A DNA stretch of 64,000 nucleotides from an uncultured Sunxiuqinia sp. (lineage in GTDB: Bacteria; Bacteroidota; Bacteroidia; Bacteroidales; Prolixibacteraceae), in contig NZ_CANLZV010000010.1 of assembly GCF_947495665.1 (NCBI RefSeq), positions 62,001-126,000 on the forward strand, given 5' to 3'. Numbering within the stretch: the stretch's first letter is position 1; each line of letters opens with the position of its first letter. The notes under the pieces were generated by a model. The model did not search any database. It was not told the origin of the DNA and worked only from the letters and a program-made list of their open reading frames with translations. Position numbers and translations under genes: made by a program. Below are positions 45,710 through 55,175 of the stretch, piece after piece.

Positions 45710-46132
45710 ATGTTTTCAATCCAAATTAACTCAGTTCAAGAGCTTCCCCAGGCGGCCGAAGCATTTCTCAAGCATTTCCCCGAAGAACGGCTATTCGCCT
45801 TTTACGGAAAAATGGGAGCCGGAAAAACAACCTTAATCAAGGCCCTGTGTCGGGCACTGGGCTCAACCGACCCGATTACCAGTCCAACCTTTGCTTTGGT
45901 TAACGAATACAGTACCGCCCAAAATGAGCGCATTTTTCACTTCGACTTTTACCGCATAAAAAATATTGAAGAAGCACTGGATATTGGCTTTGATGATTAC
46001 ATTTACAGTGGTAAATACTGTTTTATGGAATGGCCGGAAAATATTGAAGCACTGCTTCCTGATCAGGTTATAGCGGTCAATATTGAAGTGCTGGACACGG
46101 ACGCACGAAAGATCACAACGAATAAGCTCTGA
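45710..46132 (+). CDS. tsaE: tRNA threonylcarbamoyladenosine biosynthesis ATPase TsaE
   Basis: The 140-residue protein has Walker A GKMGAGKTTLIKALCRALG (residues 33-51), ITSPTFALVNEY, the FHFDFYRI strand, and CFMEWPENIEALLP, all hallmarks of TsaE. It works with TsaB and TsaD to form t6A37 in ANN-decoding tRNAs. It is 55 bases upstream of the alanine dehydrogenase-like gene on the same strand. Confidence 0.95.
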   Translation: MFSIQINSVQELPQAAEAFLKHFPEERLFAFYGKMGAGKTTLIKALCRALGSTDPITSPTFALVNEYSTAQNERIFHFDFYRIKNIEEALDIGFDDYIYSGKYCFMEWPENIEALLPDQVIAVNIEVLDTDARKITTNKL

Positions 46133-46174
46133 TTCTTTTTGAATTATTACATATAAAAGAGTAAATTGAGCCAT

Positions 46175-46182
46175 TAACTTTG
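46175..46182 (+). promoter_or_regulatory. -7-box-like sequence directly before the alanine dehydrogenase-like start
   Basis: TAACTTTG matches TAnnTTTG and ends 5 bases before the ATG at 46188. If used, transcription would begin at or beside the start codon. No -33 TTTG is present. Confidence 0.35.
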
Positions 46183-46187
46183 TCGGG

Positions 46188-47396
46188 ATGACTGAAAAAG
46201 AGCAACAATCGGAGATTAAATCCTTACTTCTGCCCAAAGAAGAAATGTTGGAAATACGACGCAAAGGCAAACGGATTACCATTGGCATTCCATCTGATTT
46301 TTCAAAAATTGAATACCGGGTACCACTCACCCCCGAAGCTGTTGCCCTCCTGGTTTCCTACGGCCACGAAATTTACATTGAAAAAGATGCCGGCAAGGCA
46401 GCCAGTTACTCTGACAAAGAATACCGCGAGGCCGGAGCCATGGTGCTTGACAAGCGAGAGGAAATTTTCCAGTGCGACATTATTATCCGGGTAGCCCCTT
46501 TTGATTCAGATGAAATAGACCTGCTCCGTGGTCAGCAAACCCTGATTTCGAACATGCACCTGAGCAACCATTGCCAGGAAACGGTGCAAAAACTGATGAA
46601 GAAGAAAGTAACCACCATTGCCTACGAGTACATGGAAAACGAGGATAAGTGCTTACCTGTTGTTCGTTTAATGAGCCAGATTGCCGGTTCAACGGCCATC
46701 ACCATCGCCAGCGAATATTTAAGCAACTCGAGGAATGGTAAAGGGGTTTTGCTCGGATCAGTTACCGGCATTTCTCCTACCGAACTGGTCATTCTCGGAG
46801 CCAAAACGGCAGCCGAATATGCTGCCCGTGCAGCGCTGGGCCTCGGTGTTACCGTTAAGGTTTTCGACGACAACATGTTCCATCTGCAGGAACTTGAAGA
46901 CCGCCTTGGTCAGCGAATTTTCACTTCGGTGTTATATCCTAATGTGCTAAAAAAAGCACTGCGATCCGCTGACGTTGTGCTAGGAGCCATGTCTTTTAAC
47001 TCCAACACTAAGTTTCAGGTCTCTGAAGAAATGGTCCGCGATATGAAGGATGGGTCTGTCATTATTGATCTCAACATTGACCAAGGCGGATGTTTTGAAA
47101 CGAGCATGCCAACCACCCTCAAAAATCCGACCTACATCAAGCACGGCGTTATTCATTATTGCGTACACAACATGGCTTCAATGGTGGCACGAACCGCTTC
47201 CATTGCGCTTAGCAATGTACTAACTCCTATTATCATTACCGTTGGGGAAATTGGAGGCATGCAAAATTACATTAAAAGCTCAACCGGAATCCGAAGAGGG
47301 GTATATATTTACAACGGCATACTAACCAATAAGGATCTGGGCAGTAAGCTGAATATTCCGAGCAAGGATATTGATTTGCTGCTGGCTATTTTCTAG
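46188..47396 (+). CDS. Alanine dehydrogenase/PNT-family protein with altered active-site motifs
   Basis: The 402-residue protein follows the alanine dehydrogenase layout: IEYRVPLTPEAV (Arg44), SNMHLSN (His124), and IIDLNIDQGGCFE with the conserved Asp. Two usual features are missing. The KVKEP motif that carries the catalytic lysine reads RVAPF (residues 101-105), and the nucleotide-binding GxGxxG reads GAKTAA (Gly204, Lys206, Ala209). The fold and end regions are otherwise full length, with an extra 28-residue N-terminus. It may be a Bacteroidota variant or a non-catalytic relative. Its TAG lies in the CTAG tetranucleotide shared with the convergent pullulanase stop. Confidence 0.75.
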   Translation: MTEKEQQSEIKSLLLPKEEMLEIRRKGKRITIGIPSDFSKIEYRVPLTPEAVALLVSYGHEIYIEKDAGKAASYSDKEYREAGAMVLDKREEIFQCDIIIRVAPFDSDEIDLLRGQQTLISNMHLSNHCQETVQKLMKKKVTTIAYEYMENEDKCLPVVRLMSQIAGSTAITIASEYLSNSRNGKGVLLGSVTGISPTELVILGAKTAAEYAARAALGLGVTVKVFDDNMFHLQELEDRLGQRIFTSVLYPNVLKKALRSADVVLGAMSFNSNTKFQVSEEMVRDMKDGSVIIDLNIDQGGCFETSMPTTLKNPTYIKHGVIHYCVHNMASMVARTASIALSNVLTPIIITVGEIGGMQNYIKSSTGIRRGVYIYNGILTNKDLGSKLNIPSKDIDLLLAIF

Positions 47397-49330
47397 CCTT
47401 TCACCAAAATAAGCATGGACAGCGGCGGAACAGATACGTTTTTGTCCAGCAAGCAGTCTATTCCATTCAGTTCAATCTCGTCTTCACGGGCAATCACCTC
47501 CCAGTTATGCTGATCTAACTCCATATTAGTCGCAACCCGCTTGGCATTAAAAATTAATTGAATCGTTTTCCAGCCAAACGGATTGGGATAATCCAGAATA
47601 GAATAAGCTAAAACGCCCGGTTCATAATTCTCCGAAAAGTGCAGGTGCCGTCGAATTTCATCCGCCGAGCGCATGCGAAAAGCAGGAACAGCCTTCCGAA
47701 GCGCTAGCAATTTTTGAAAATAGGCAAAGACATCCCCAAAACGCTCCTTGAGTTTCCAGTCAATTTGGTTGACTGCATCAGGTGATTTATACGAGTTATG
47801 GTTGCCGCCTTTAATTCGGCAAAACTCACTTCCGGCATGCAAAAATGGAATTCCCTGCGAGGTAAAAATCAAGGCAGCGGCCAACTTTTGCATTTTCTTC
47901 AACTGTTCTTCCGAGGCATCCGGACAGCTTTGGGTGAGCTTATCAAACAGGGTGAAGTTGTCGTGACACGACACATAATTCACGCACTGCCAAGGCTCTT
48001 TAGCCCAAGCCTCATGCGAACTTTCCACATAACTGTACACAATCCGTGGATGATGACAAGCCGCCACAACACCAAACTTAACCGCTTCCTCATTGAGCGT
48101 GCGTCCGTTTACGAAGCCCTGGCTTTTGGCATCAAAGTTATTGCCCTTGATCGCATCACGCATATCGTCATTAAAACAGGCAATTCCATTCAACTTTGCA
48201 ACCTTGCGCTTTACCGCCCGGTGCTTTTCATCCATCGGACTGTAGTCTGCAGCCCAACCTTCGCCATACAGCAGCATTCCCGGACGTAATTCATCCAGCG
48301 CCTTCCGAATTTCGTTCATGGTCTCCAGGTCGTAAATGCCCATCAGGTCAAACCGAAACCCATCCATATGAAATTCCGAAGCCCAGTATTTCAATGAGTC
48401 AACAATGTACTTGCGCACCATGGCTCGTTCTGTCGCGACCTCGTTACCACAACCGCTGGCATTCGAAAAGCTCCCGTTGCTTTTTTGCCGGTAATAATAG
48501 CCGGGTACGGTTTGGTTAAACCACGACCTGCGGGTATAGCCTGTGTGGTTATAAACCACGTCCATCACCACCCCAATTCCGGCTTTGTGCAAAGCCTGCA
48601 CCAGCTGCTTAAACTCAGTAATGCGCGAAGTATCATCTGGCTGGCTGGCATAACTTCCTTCCGGAGCATTAAAATTAAGCGGATCGTAGCCCCAGTTGTA
48701 CTTCTTTTCCGGATAATTCTCATCAACAGTGAAAAAATCGAATACCGGCAACAGATGGACATGGGTTATTCCCAAACTTTTTAGATGATCAATCCCGGTT
48801 GCTGCTCCTCCGGGCGTTTTCGTATTTTCTTCGGTAAAAGCCAGAAACTTTCCCCTATGTTTCATGCCCGACTCTGGGGACATCGAAAAGTCACGGACAT
48901 GCAATTCGTACAAAACGGCATCAACGGCAGGTATTGGAGCAATCGGCTGGTCGTTTTCCCAGCCTTGGGGGTTTGTTTTCTTCGGATCAAAGATCAAGCC
49001 TCGCCGCCCGTTTACGCCAACTGCACGGGCGTCAATACCGGGCGTTTCACTCAGCCAGGAACCATCGTTAACCTTAAGGGTGTAAAAAAGCCCTTCAAAA
49101 GCTCCCTTCAAACTCAGTTGCCAAACGCCATCGGCCTGCGGACTCAGAAATTCGCGCCGGATCGTCCGTCCGCCAGTGCTGTTTTGATACAGTTTCAGCT
49201 CAACCTGTCGGGCAGTTGGCGCCCATACTTTCACCTGCAAGTTTTCTTCCGAATACCGCACTCCCAGATCATCTCCTCCGTAGTAAGGATAAGTTGAAAA
49301 GTCGATATGGTTAAACTTCCAGCTTCTCAT
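47393..49330 (-). CDS. pulA: Type I pullulanase (GH13), intracellular
   Basis: The 645-residue protein has no signal peptide. An N-terminal CBM48-like domain (VRYSEENLQVKVWAPTARQV) precedes the GH13 barrel with VVMDVVYNHTG, GFRFDLMGIYD (nucleophile Asp near residue 328), LLYGEGWAADYS (acid/base Glu near 356) and NYVSCHDNFTL (transition-state Asp near 457). YNWGYDPLNFNAPEGSYA is the type I pullulanase signature. It hydrolyses alpha-1,6 branches of imported or stored glucan. It begins immediately after the membrane-protein gene (its ATG abuts that TAA). Confidence 0.92.
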   Translation of the reverse strand: MRSWKFNHIDFSTYPYYGGDDLGVRYSEENLQVKVWAPTARQVELKLYQNSTGGRTIRREFLSPQADGVWQLSLKGAFEGLFYTLKVNDGSWLSETPGIDARAVGVNGRRGLIFDPKKTNPQGWENDQPIAPIPAVDAVLYELHVRDFSMSPESGMKHRGKFLAFTEENTKTPGGAATGIDHLKSLGITHVHLLPVFDFFTVDENYPEKKYNWGYDPLNFNAPEGSYASQPDDTSRITEFKQLVQALHKAGIGVVMDVVYNHTGYTRRSWFNQTVPGYYYRQKSNGSFSNASGCGNEVATERAMVRKYIVDSLKYWASEFHMDGFRFDLMGIYDLETMNEIRKALDELRPGMLLYGEGWAADYSPMDEKHRAVKRKVAKLNGIACFNDDMRDAIKGNNFDAKSQGFVNGRTLNEEAVKFGVVAACHHPRIVYSYVESSHEAWAKEPWQCVNYVSCHDNFTLFDKLTQSCPDASEEQLKKMQKLAAALIFTSQGIPFLHAGSEFCRIKGGNHNSYKSPDAVNQIDWKLKERFGDVFAYFQKLLALRKAVPAFRMRSADEIRRHLHFSENYEPGVLAYSILDYPNPFGWKTIQLIFNAKRVATNMELDQHNWEVIAREDEIELNGIDCLLDKNVSVPPLSMLILVKG

Positions 49331-49876
49331 TTATGAAAACAAGCTTTTTCGTAAGGTGATGAAAGAGGATGAATAACTTTTCCCTTTGGTATCCTGAAGC
49401 TGAATTTTGGCCCAGAAAAAACGCTTCAGCTTTCGGTCATGATCGTAGAAAACACTTAAGTCAATTCGAAGCTCATGGGTTTTTCCGGCTTCCAAAAACA
49501 GCGGATAAATCTCGTATCGGTTGATGCCTTTCAATTTAAATTTCCGCTTCGACCATAATTTGCGGAAACTCAAAACAGGTGCTTCCAGGTCAATATCCTT
49601 CTTGCTTCTATTTTCCACTCTCAAGGTAAGAACCGTGGGCCGGTATTTACGATCTTTCAATAAATTTATTTCCAATTTGCTCCGGGAAACTGAAACCGGC
49701 TTACCTTTCTGTGACGTGCCCTTAAAAAAGAACTTTTGAATGAAGTAATAGACAATCGGCAAGGCCACCAGAATTCCTATAAACCACAGCAACTTATACC
49801 CTGCCGGTTGAACTTCATTTTGAGCAAACACCCCAGCCGGAAGTAACAAAAGCATGCTAAAAAATAATTTCTTCAT
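49331..49876 (-). CDS. Membrane-anchored protein of unknown function
   Basis: The 181-residue protein has a signal peptide (MKKLFFSMLLLLPAGVFAQ) and one membrane segment (LLWFIGILVALPIVYYFIQKFFF, residues about 29-51), then a basic domain of alternating strands with PTVLTLRVENRSKKDIDLEAP, which reads like an immunoglobulin-like fold. I do not recognise the family. Its stop is directly followed by the pullulanase ATG, so the two are co-transcribed; a functional link is not evident. Confidence 0.75.
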   Translation of the reverse strand: MKKLFFSMLLLLPAGVFAQNEVQPAGYKLLWFIGILVALPIVYYFIQKFFFKGTSQKGKPVSVSRSKLEINLLKDRKYRPTVLTLRVENRSKKDIDLEAPVLSFRKLWSKRKFKLKGINRYEIYPLFLEAGKTHELRIDLSVFYDHDRKLKRFFWAKIQLQDTKGKSYSSSFITLRKSLFS

Positions 49877-50083
49877 GTTTTCAATTTAAGTATGTAAAAA
49901 TAGCAAAGTCCTGCAATTAATAACGGACTCAGAAGTTTTACCAACTAAATTGTCTACCGAAAAATACTTTTGTCCCAGTTTCGATGCTTGTGTCCCCCAA
50001 AAAGTTGAAGAGCAGCATCAGTCCTTTTCATACCGCCTCCTTCTCTTGGGGTTGATGTTAATTCTCCAAGGCTATTGCTGAAG

Positions 50084-50833
50084 TTAAAAGTGCAGGCTTT
50101 CCTTAATTTTCTTATACCCGGTTTTACTCACCTTCAACTTCGTTTTATCTTTCAGAATAACCACATAAGATTCCTTTTCATACTGCTGAATCTCGGCCAT
50201 ATCTTCGATGTGCACAATGTATGAACGGTGAATGCGAATGAAATCCCGGGGATTCAGATTCGACTCGAAATATTTCATGGTTTTCTGCTTCATGTGGCGG
50301 CCATCCTGGGTGTAAATCAGCACATAATCATCCAGCGACTCAATGTAACGAACCTGATCAACAGGAATAATATTGATCTTATGCCGGTCTTTTACCACAA
50401 TGCGGTCAAGGTACTCCTCTACGGCATAAGTGTTTAGCTGCTCCAGCCTGTTGGTCGAACGTTCACCCTTATCAATACGTTCCTGCACTTTATCAATGGC
50501 TTTTAGCAGACGTTCTTTCGAAAAGGGTTTCAACAAATAATCCTGGGCATTGTAGTCAAAAGCCTTAATTGCATATTGGTCGTAGGCTGTTGTGAAAATA
50601 ATCTCTGGTTTATGATCCAACAACTCCAACATCTCAAACCCCGTAATTTTGGGCATTTGGATGTCCAGAAACACCACATCGGGTTTCAGCTCATTAATTT
50701 TCTGAACCCCTTCAAAACCATTTTCACATTCGCCAATCAGCTCCAGGCTTGGATGATCTTTCAGGTAACTTTTAAGCAGGTTGCGGGCAAGTTCCTCATC
50801 TTCGATGATTAATGCTTTCAATGTCTGTTTCAT
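50084..50833 (-). CDS. LytTR-family response regulator
   Basis: The 249-residue protein has a receiver domain (residues 1-120) with phosphoacceptor Asp57 in VVFLDIQMPKITG, acidic pair Glu11-Asp12, and the LLKPFSKERLL switch lysine. A LytTR DNA-binding domain follows (VVKDRHKINIIPVDQVRYIES, FIRIHRSYIVH). It overlaps the upstream histidine kinase gene by 4 bases (ATGA), so the two are translationally coupled. Confidence 0.93.
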   Translation of the reverse strand: MKQTLKALIIEDEELARNLLKSYLKDHPSLELIGECENGFEGVQKINELKPDVVFLDIQMPKITGFEMLELLDHKPEIIFTTAYDQYAIKAFDYNAQDYLLKPFSKERLLKAIDKVQERIDKGERSTNRLEQLNTYAVEEYLDRIVVKDRHKINIIPVDQVRYIESLDDYVLIYTQDGRHMKQKTMKYFESNLNPRDFIRIHRSYIVHIEDMAEIQQYEKESYVVILKDKTKLKVSKTGYKKIKESLHF

Positions 50834-51879
50834 GCCGGTATTGTCTTTGGTAATAATAATTCAACTTTAAAACTTGTTTTATTATCTGTCAGTTTCAGCA
50901 AATCAGCCGATCCGTAAATCAAACTCAGCCGTTGCCTGATGTTCTGCAAACCAATCCCCTCTCCCCTGTTTCTAATCGCTTCCGGATCATAATCATTCTC
51001 AATGCAGATCAGAATGTGCTTTTCTTTTATGCGACAGGTGGTGGTAATACTCACCGGGCTTGTTGCCTCATAAACACCATATTTTATCGCATTTTCAAAT
51101 AAAGGTTGCAAAATCATGTTCGGAATCTGGCATCGATGACAACCTTCTTCAATGTCAAAAACCGGGTTTAGCTTTTTTCCAAAACGTACTTTCTCAATAC
51201 TCAGGTAAAGCTTGATGTTTTCCAGCTCATCAGCCAGCGAGACGGCCTCATCCTGATCGTGCTGCAGAGAGTACCGCATAAACCGCGACAAGTTGATCAC
51301 CATTTCCTGCGCTTTTTCCGGAGCACTGAGCGTTAAGGAAGCGATGGAGTTGAGACTGTTGAAGAGAAAGTGCGGATTAATCTGCGATTTTAGTGCGTTG
51401 AGTTCGGCTTCCCGAATCAAGGCCTTCAGCTCGGCTTCTTTCTGTATCTTTTCTTTCAGACTTTGATAATAGTTTATCGTATAAAAAAACATGACATAAA
51501 TGGTGTACATCACGTAGCCCGAGAAAATCTTATTGGGCAGGGAATCGTATAAAATCTGAAGGTAGCTTTCATCAACCAATTTGATGAAAATAAAGCCGAG
51601 GTACAACCAGATGGCATTGAGCAAACTTCCCGCAATAAGATGATAAAGCAACACCCAATACAAATCCTTCTCCTCTAAACTGTTGTATTTGATAATGAAC
51701 CAAATACTAGCCCCTAAAATCGGGTACAAAGCAAAAAAGGGAAAAGCCGACAAAAAGGCTGTTGTCAGATCGGTGCCAAACCAAAGGTTTTGAACCACGA
51801 TATTGACCAAGCCAATGGTCAGCCAAAACACTCCATAATAGAGCATTAATCTTTTGTTATTGATAAAAGGATGCCTCAT
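50830..51879 (-). CDS. Sensor histidine kinase of the LytS/YehU type
   Basis: The 349-residue protein has four membrane segments (residues about 10-30, 41-63, 74-102, 118-138), then the LytS-type kinase domain: LKSQINPHFLFNSLNSIASL with phosphorylated His170, and an ATP-binding domain (MILQPLFENAIKYGVYEA, GEGIGLQNIRQRLSLIYG). It has no large sensory domain, so the membrane segments or partner membrane proteins probably sense the signal. It lies 8 bases after the LiaF-like gene. Confidence 0.93.
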   Translation of the reverse strand: MRHPFINNKRLMLYYGVFWLTIGLVNIVVQNLWFGTDLTTAFLSAFPFFALYPILGASIWFIIKYNSLEEKDLYWVLLYHLIAGSLLNAIWLYLGFIFIKLVDESYLQILYDSLPNKIFSGYVMYTIYVMFFYTINYYQSLKEKIQKEAELKALIREAELNALKSQINPHFLFNSLNSIASLTLSAPEKAQEMVINLSRFMRYSLQHDQDEAVSLADELENIKLYLSIEKVRFGKKLNPVFDIEEGCHRCQIPNMILQPLFENAIKYGVYEATSPVSITTTCRIKEKHILICIENDYDPEAIRNRGEGIGLQNIRQRLSLIYGSADLLKLTDNKTSFKVELLLPKTIPA

Positions 51880-51887
51880 GCGAAGAT

Positions 51888-52589
51888 TTATACATGCTTG
51901 ACTTCAAAGCCTCCAAAAATCGTAAATCCCCGAATAACCAGTGTCTTGGAAGGATCGTATTGACGGTGCTGAAAGGTATCGCCCCGCTTATCGGTAAAAG
52001 CGCCAAACATGGTGGTCACTTCATTCCGAACATTCCAGTCCAACGGAACCTTAATGCTGCAACCGCCAAAAATGGCCAATGAATCAATAAAAGCGCCTTG
52101 CGGAGCCAGCCGAGATTGCCGTAAATCATAATCGATACCGCCAAAAATGGAGGTGGCCCGTCCGCCCTTTAGGTTTTGGGAATTGATAAATATTTCGCGG
52201 CCACCAAAAATGACAAAGTCATCAAACTGATCAAAATCCCGGTCGCCTGTACCCTCCTCCAATCTGCCCTTTGAACTGTTTTGACGCATCAGAAGGAGTA
52301 CGCCGGCTGCCACCAAAATCATTGGCCAGTACAAACGTCGCAGTTTCTGAGGTACCTCAATGAATTCGGGCAACATAAAAAAGCCACCAATAACCATCAG
52401 GATTAATCCTCCGGTACGGTTACCTCCAATCCACGAGATTATTCCAATACCCACCAGCAACATTTGCCAGGAAATCAACACATCAAGGACACTCCATGGA
52501 ATCAGACCAATACGTTCAAGTATCATAAATGCCCCAATGGCAATCAGTACAACTCCAAAATAAAACCCTTTATTCTTCTTATTCTCCAT
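51888..52589 (-). CDS. LiaF-like membrane protein (cell-wall-active antibiotics response type)
   Basis: The 233-residue protein has four N-terminal membrane segments (residues about 8-26, 32-54, 60-75, 87-102), then a soluble repeat domain in which [IM]FG[GA] recurs at 127-130, 148-151, 173-176, 194-197 and 224-227. Such regularly spaced turns suggest a beta-solenoid. LiaF in Gram-positives inhibits a kinase sensing cell-wall stress. Being 8 bases from a LytS kinase gene, the protein probably modulates that kinase; this is inference. Confidence 0.8.
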   Translation of the reverse strand: MENKKNKGFYFGVVLIAIGAFMILERIGLIPWSVLDVLISWQMLLVGIGIISWIGGNRTGGLILMVIGGFFMLPEFIEVPQKLRRLYWPMILVAAGVLLLMRQNSSKGRLEEGTGDRDFDQFDDFVIFGGREIFINSQNLKGGRATSIFGGIDYDLRQSRLAPQGAFIDSLAIFGGCSIKVPLDWNVRNEVTTMFGAFTDKRGDTFQHRQYDPSKTLVIRGFTIFGGFEVKHV

Positions 52590-52688
52590 AATCTTTCATA
52601 TCAAAAATCCCACCTCTAAAATAGTTAAATTCTTCACCTAAACTCACCTTGCTTCAATACGCTCGCCCGCATGCGGTTAACAAACCCG

Positions 52689-53087
52689 CTAAAGAATTTT
52701 ACTGATCAGAATAATTCCGACCACCACTAAAATGATCGGGAAGAAAACAATGGTCAGTATTCCCGGAATAATGACGTGCGGCAACACAAACAGAACAGCC
52801 AGCACAAGCAGTAAAGCTCCAACCAATCGGCGGCCTGCAAGCAGCAAAACACCAACAATCAACAGAATTACCGGCCAGGTAATACTCACTGCTCCGACAT
52901 GAAAAATGTTGAAGAAGTTTGACATTCCCTCCCGAACCGCATGCCAGCCCGGCAATCCAATATGCCAACCAAATTCTTTCAAAATCCAAAGAACCCCAAC
53001 AATGATTAAAACTGTGCCTAGAAATGATCCGTCGGACTTGCGTTCTTTACTACACTTTCGTTCTTGTCTGTAAGAATTATTTTCCAT
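52689..53087 (-). CDS. Small DUF5668-like membrane protein
   Basis: The 132-residue protein has a basic N-terminus, then about four membrane segments beginning SFLGTVLIIVGVLWILKEFGW, typical of the DUF5668/LiaI-LiaF-TM-like group. It lies 99 bases upstream of the LiaF-like gene on the same strand and shares its membrane-part style, so the two are probably related and co-expressed. No enzyme motif is visible. Confidence 0.75.
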   Translation of the reverse strand: MENNSYRQERKCSKERKSDGSFLGTVLIIVGVLWILKEFGWHIGLPGWHAVREGMSNFFNIFHVGAVSITWPVILLIVGVLLLAGRRLVGALLLVLAVLFVLPHVIIPGILTIVFFPIILVVVGIILISKIL

Positions 53088-53202
53088 AACCAGCTACCTT
53101 TAATTTCCAGGATAAAACTAAGAATTCCAAGCTGTCTGCTGAAAAGCTGATCGGTTAATGGAAGTGATTCATCGGTAAGAAGTAGGATAAACTCACAAAA
53201 AA

Positions 53203-53225
53203 GGCGAGACATCATCTGTCCCGCC
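53203..53225 (-). terminator. Terminator of glnS
   Basis: GGCGAGACA (53203-53211) pairs with TGTCCCGCC (53217-53225) with one mismatch; a T run follows on the minus strand. It lies 25 bases past the glnS stop. Confidence 0.8.
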
Positions 53226-53249
53226 CGTTCCTATCATCATCAATTAAAA

Positions 53250-54947
53250 TTATTTTCCTTTGAATTTTGACCAGTTGTCGCGCAATTGCGCAGTCCGGTT
53301 GAATACCAGTTTCTGGTCAGTGCTATCCAGGTCTACGTTGAAATACCCCAGCCGCTCAAACTGGAACGAATCCAAGGCTTTGGCTTGCTTAACAAATGGC
53401 TCGATGTAGCACGTATTCAGCACCGTCAGTGAATCCGGGTTCATAAATTCCTTGAAGTCGCGGTCTTTATGTCCATCCGGCTCTTCGTCCAAAAACAAGC
53501 GGTCGTACAAACGTACCTCTGCTTCAACGTTTTCAGTAGCCGACACCCAGTGCAAAGTAGCTTTTACTTTACGGCCATCAGGCGAGTTACCACCTTTGGT
53601 TTCGGGATCATACGTACAGTGCAATTCGGTAATTTCACCATTCTCATCTTTGATCACATCGTTGCAAGTGATGTAGTAAGCGTACCGCAGACGAACTTCA
53701 CGACCAGGCGCCAAACGGAAAAACTTACGTGGTGGTTCTTCCATAAAGTCATCGCGCTCAATGTAAATCTCCTTGGTAAACGGAACACTGCGTGTACCTG
53801 CATCCGGATTCTCCGGATTGTTGATCGCTTCCATCTCTTCAACCTGTCCTTCCGGATAATTGGTAATCACCACTTTCAAGGGGTTCAAAACTCCCATTAC
53901 CCGCTGTGCTTTTTTATTCAGATCTTCGCGAACACTGTGTTCCAACAAGGCGACATCAATGATGCCATCAACTTTAGTTACACCGATGCGCTCGGCAAAA
54001 TTCCGGATCGACTCGGGTGTATATCCCCGACGACGCAAGCCCGAAATGGTGGGCATCCGTGGGTCATCCCAGCCATTCACATGCTTATCCTTCACCAGTT
54101 CCAGCAGTTTGCGCTTACTCATCACCGTGTAAGTCAGATTTAAGCGGGCAAACTCAATTTGGCGCGGACGGTATTCGCCGTCTTTCAGCTGATCGATAAA
54201 CCAGTTGTAAAGCGGGCGGTGTACTTCAAACTCCAGGGTACAAACCGAATGCGTAATGCCTTCCCAATAGTCGCTTTGCCCGTGAGCAAAATCGTACATC
54301 GGGTAAATGCACCATTTTGTGCCAGTGCGGTGGTGTGGCGCATGCATCACCCGGTAGATAATCGGGTCGCGCATGTGCATATTCGGCGAAGCCATATCTA
54401 TTTTGGCACGCAAAACGTGCTCTCCTTCTTTAAATTCTCCAGCCTTCATCTGCATAAACAAGTCGAGATTCTCCTCTACAGAACGGTTTCGGCATGGACT
54501 CTCTACTCCCGGACGGGTGGGTGTTCCTTTTTGGCTACTGATGGTTTCCGCATCCTGATCATCCACATAGGCTTTACCTTCCTGAATCAGTTTAACAGCA
54601 AAATCAAACAGTTTATCAAAGTAATCGGAAGCATAAAACTCACGGTCACCCCAGTCAAATCCCAGCCAACGTACGTCTTCCTTAATCGAATCCACATATT
54701 CGGTTTCTTCTTTGGAAGGATTGGTATCATCAAAGCGAAGATTTGTCAGCCCGTTAAACTTCTGAGCGGTACCAAAATTTAAACAAATTGATTTCGCATG
54801 CCCGATATGCAAATAGCCATTGGGCTCAGGCGGAAACCGCGTATGCACTCTTCCGTCATTCTTCCCTTCTTTCAGTTCTTCTTCAATAATTTGATGGATA
54901 AAATTCTTTTTAACCACCGGCTCTTTTTCAGGAGTTTTTTCGCTCAT
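53250..54947 (-). CDS. glnS: Glutaminyl-tRNA synthetase
   Basis: The 565-residue protein is a class I synthetase charging tRNA-Gln. [19 protein letters not shown] (HIGH at residues 47-50), the [10 protein letters not shown] motif, VMSKRKLL (KMSKS variant near residue 275), and the two beta-barrel anticodon-binding domains are present. The frame continues 4 codons upstream to a TTG; the ATG at 54945-54947 ([10 protein letters not shown]) is preferred. Single-gene unit, divergent from folB. Confidence 0.96.
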   Translation of the reverse strand: MSEKTPEKEPVVKKNFIHQIIEEELKEGKNDGRVHTRFPPEPNGYLHIGHAKSICLNFGTAQKFNGLTNLRFDDTNPSKEETEYVDSIKEDVRWLGFDWGDREFYASDYFDKLFDFAVKLIQEGKAYVDDQDAETISSQKGTPTRPGVESPCRNRSVEENLDLFMQMKAGEFKEGEHVLRAKIDMASPNMHMRDPIIYRVMHAPHHRTGTKWCIYPMYDFAHGQSDYWEGITHSVCTLEFEVHRPLYNWFIDQLKDGEYRPRQIEFARLNLTYTVMSKRKLLELVKDKHVNGWDDPRMPTISGLRRRGYTPESIRNFAERIGVTKVDGIIDVALLEHSVREDLNKKAQRVMGVLNPLKVVITNYPEGQVEEMEAINNPENPDAGTRSVPFTKEIYIERDDFMEEPPRKFFRLAPGREVRLRYAYYITCNDVIKDENGEITELHCTYDPETKGGNSPDGRKVKATLHWVSATENVEAEVRLYDRLFLDEEPDGHKDRDFKEFMNPDSLTVLNTCYIEPFVKQAKALDSFQFERLGYFNVDLDSTDQKLVFNRTAQLRDNWSKFKGK

Positions 54948-55132
54948 AGAAGTTTTCAATTAATTACGGTCACGGACCTATTTATTACTTTCCGAATCGT
55001 CTATAAAACAGCTTATGAACAGGTCGAAATACAAAAATGACCATTCATAAGATTGAATAATCCACAAAAATATAAAATGATTCTGCACAAATGGTTTTAA
55101 GTCCAATAAAATCTATTTCTAAAAAAGAAAAT

Positions 55133-55140
55133 TAATTTTG
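55133..55140 (+). promoter_or_regulatory. Probable -7 box of folB
   Basis: TAATTTTG matches TAnnTTTG and lies 35 bases before the folB ATG. No clear -33 TTTG is seen. Confidence 0.5.
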
Positions 55141-55175
55141 TCCTCTGGAAGTTTACCCTTTAAAACACACGAAAA

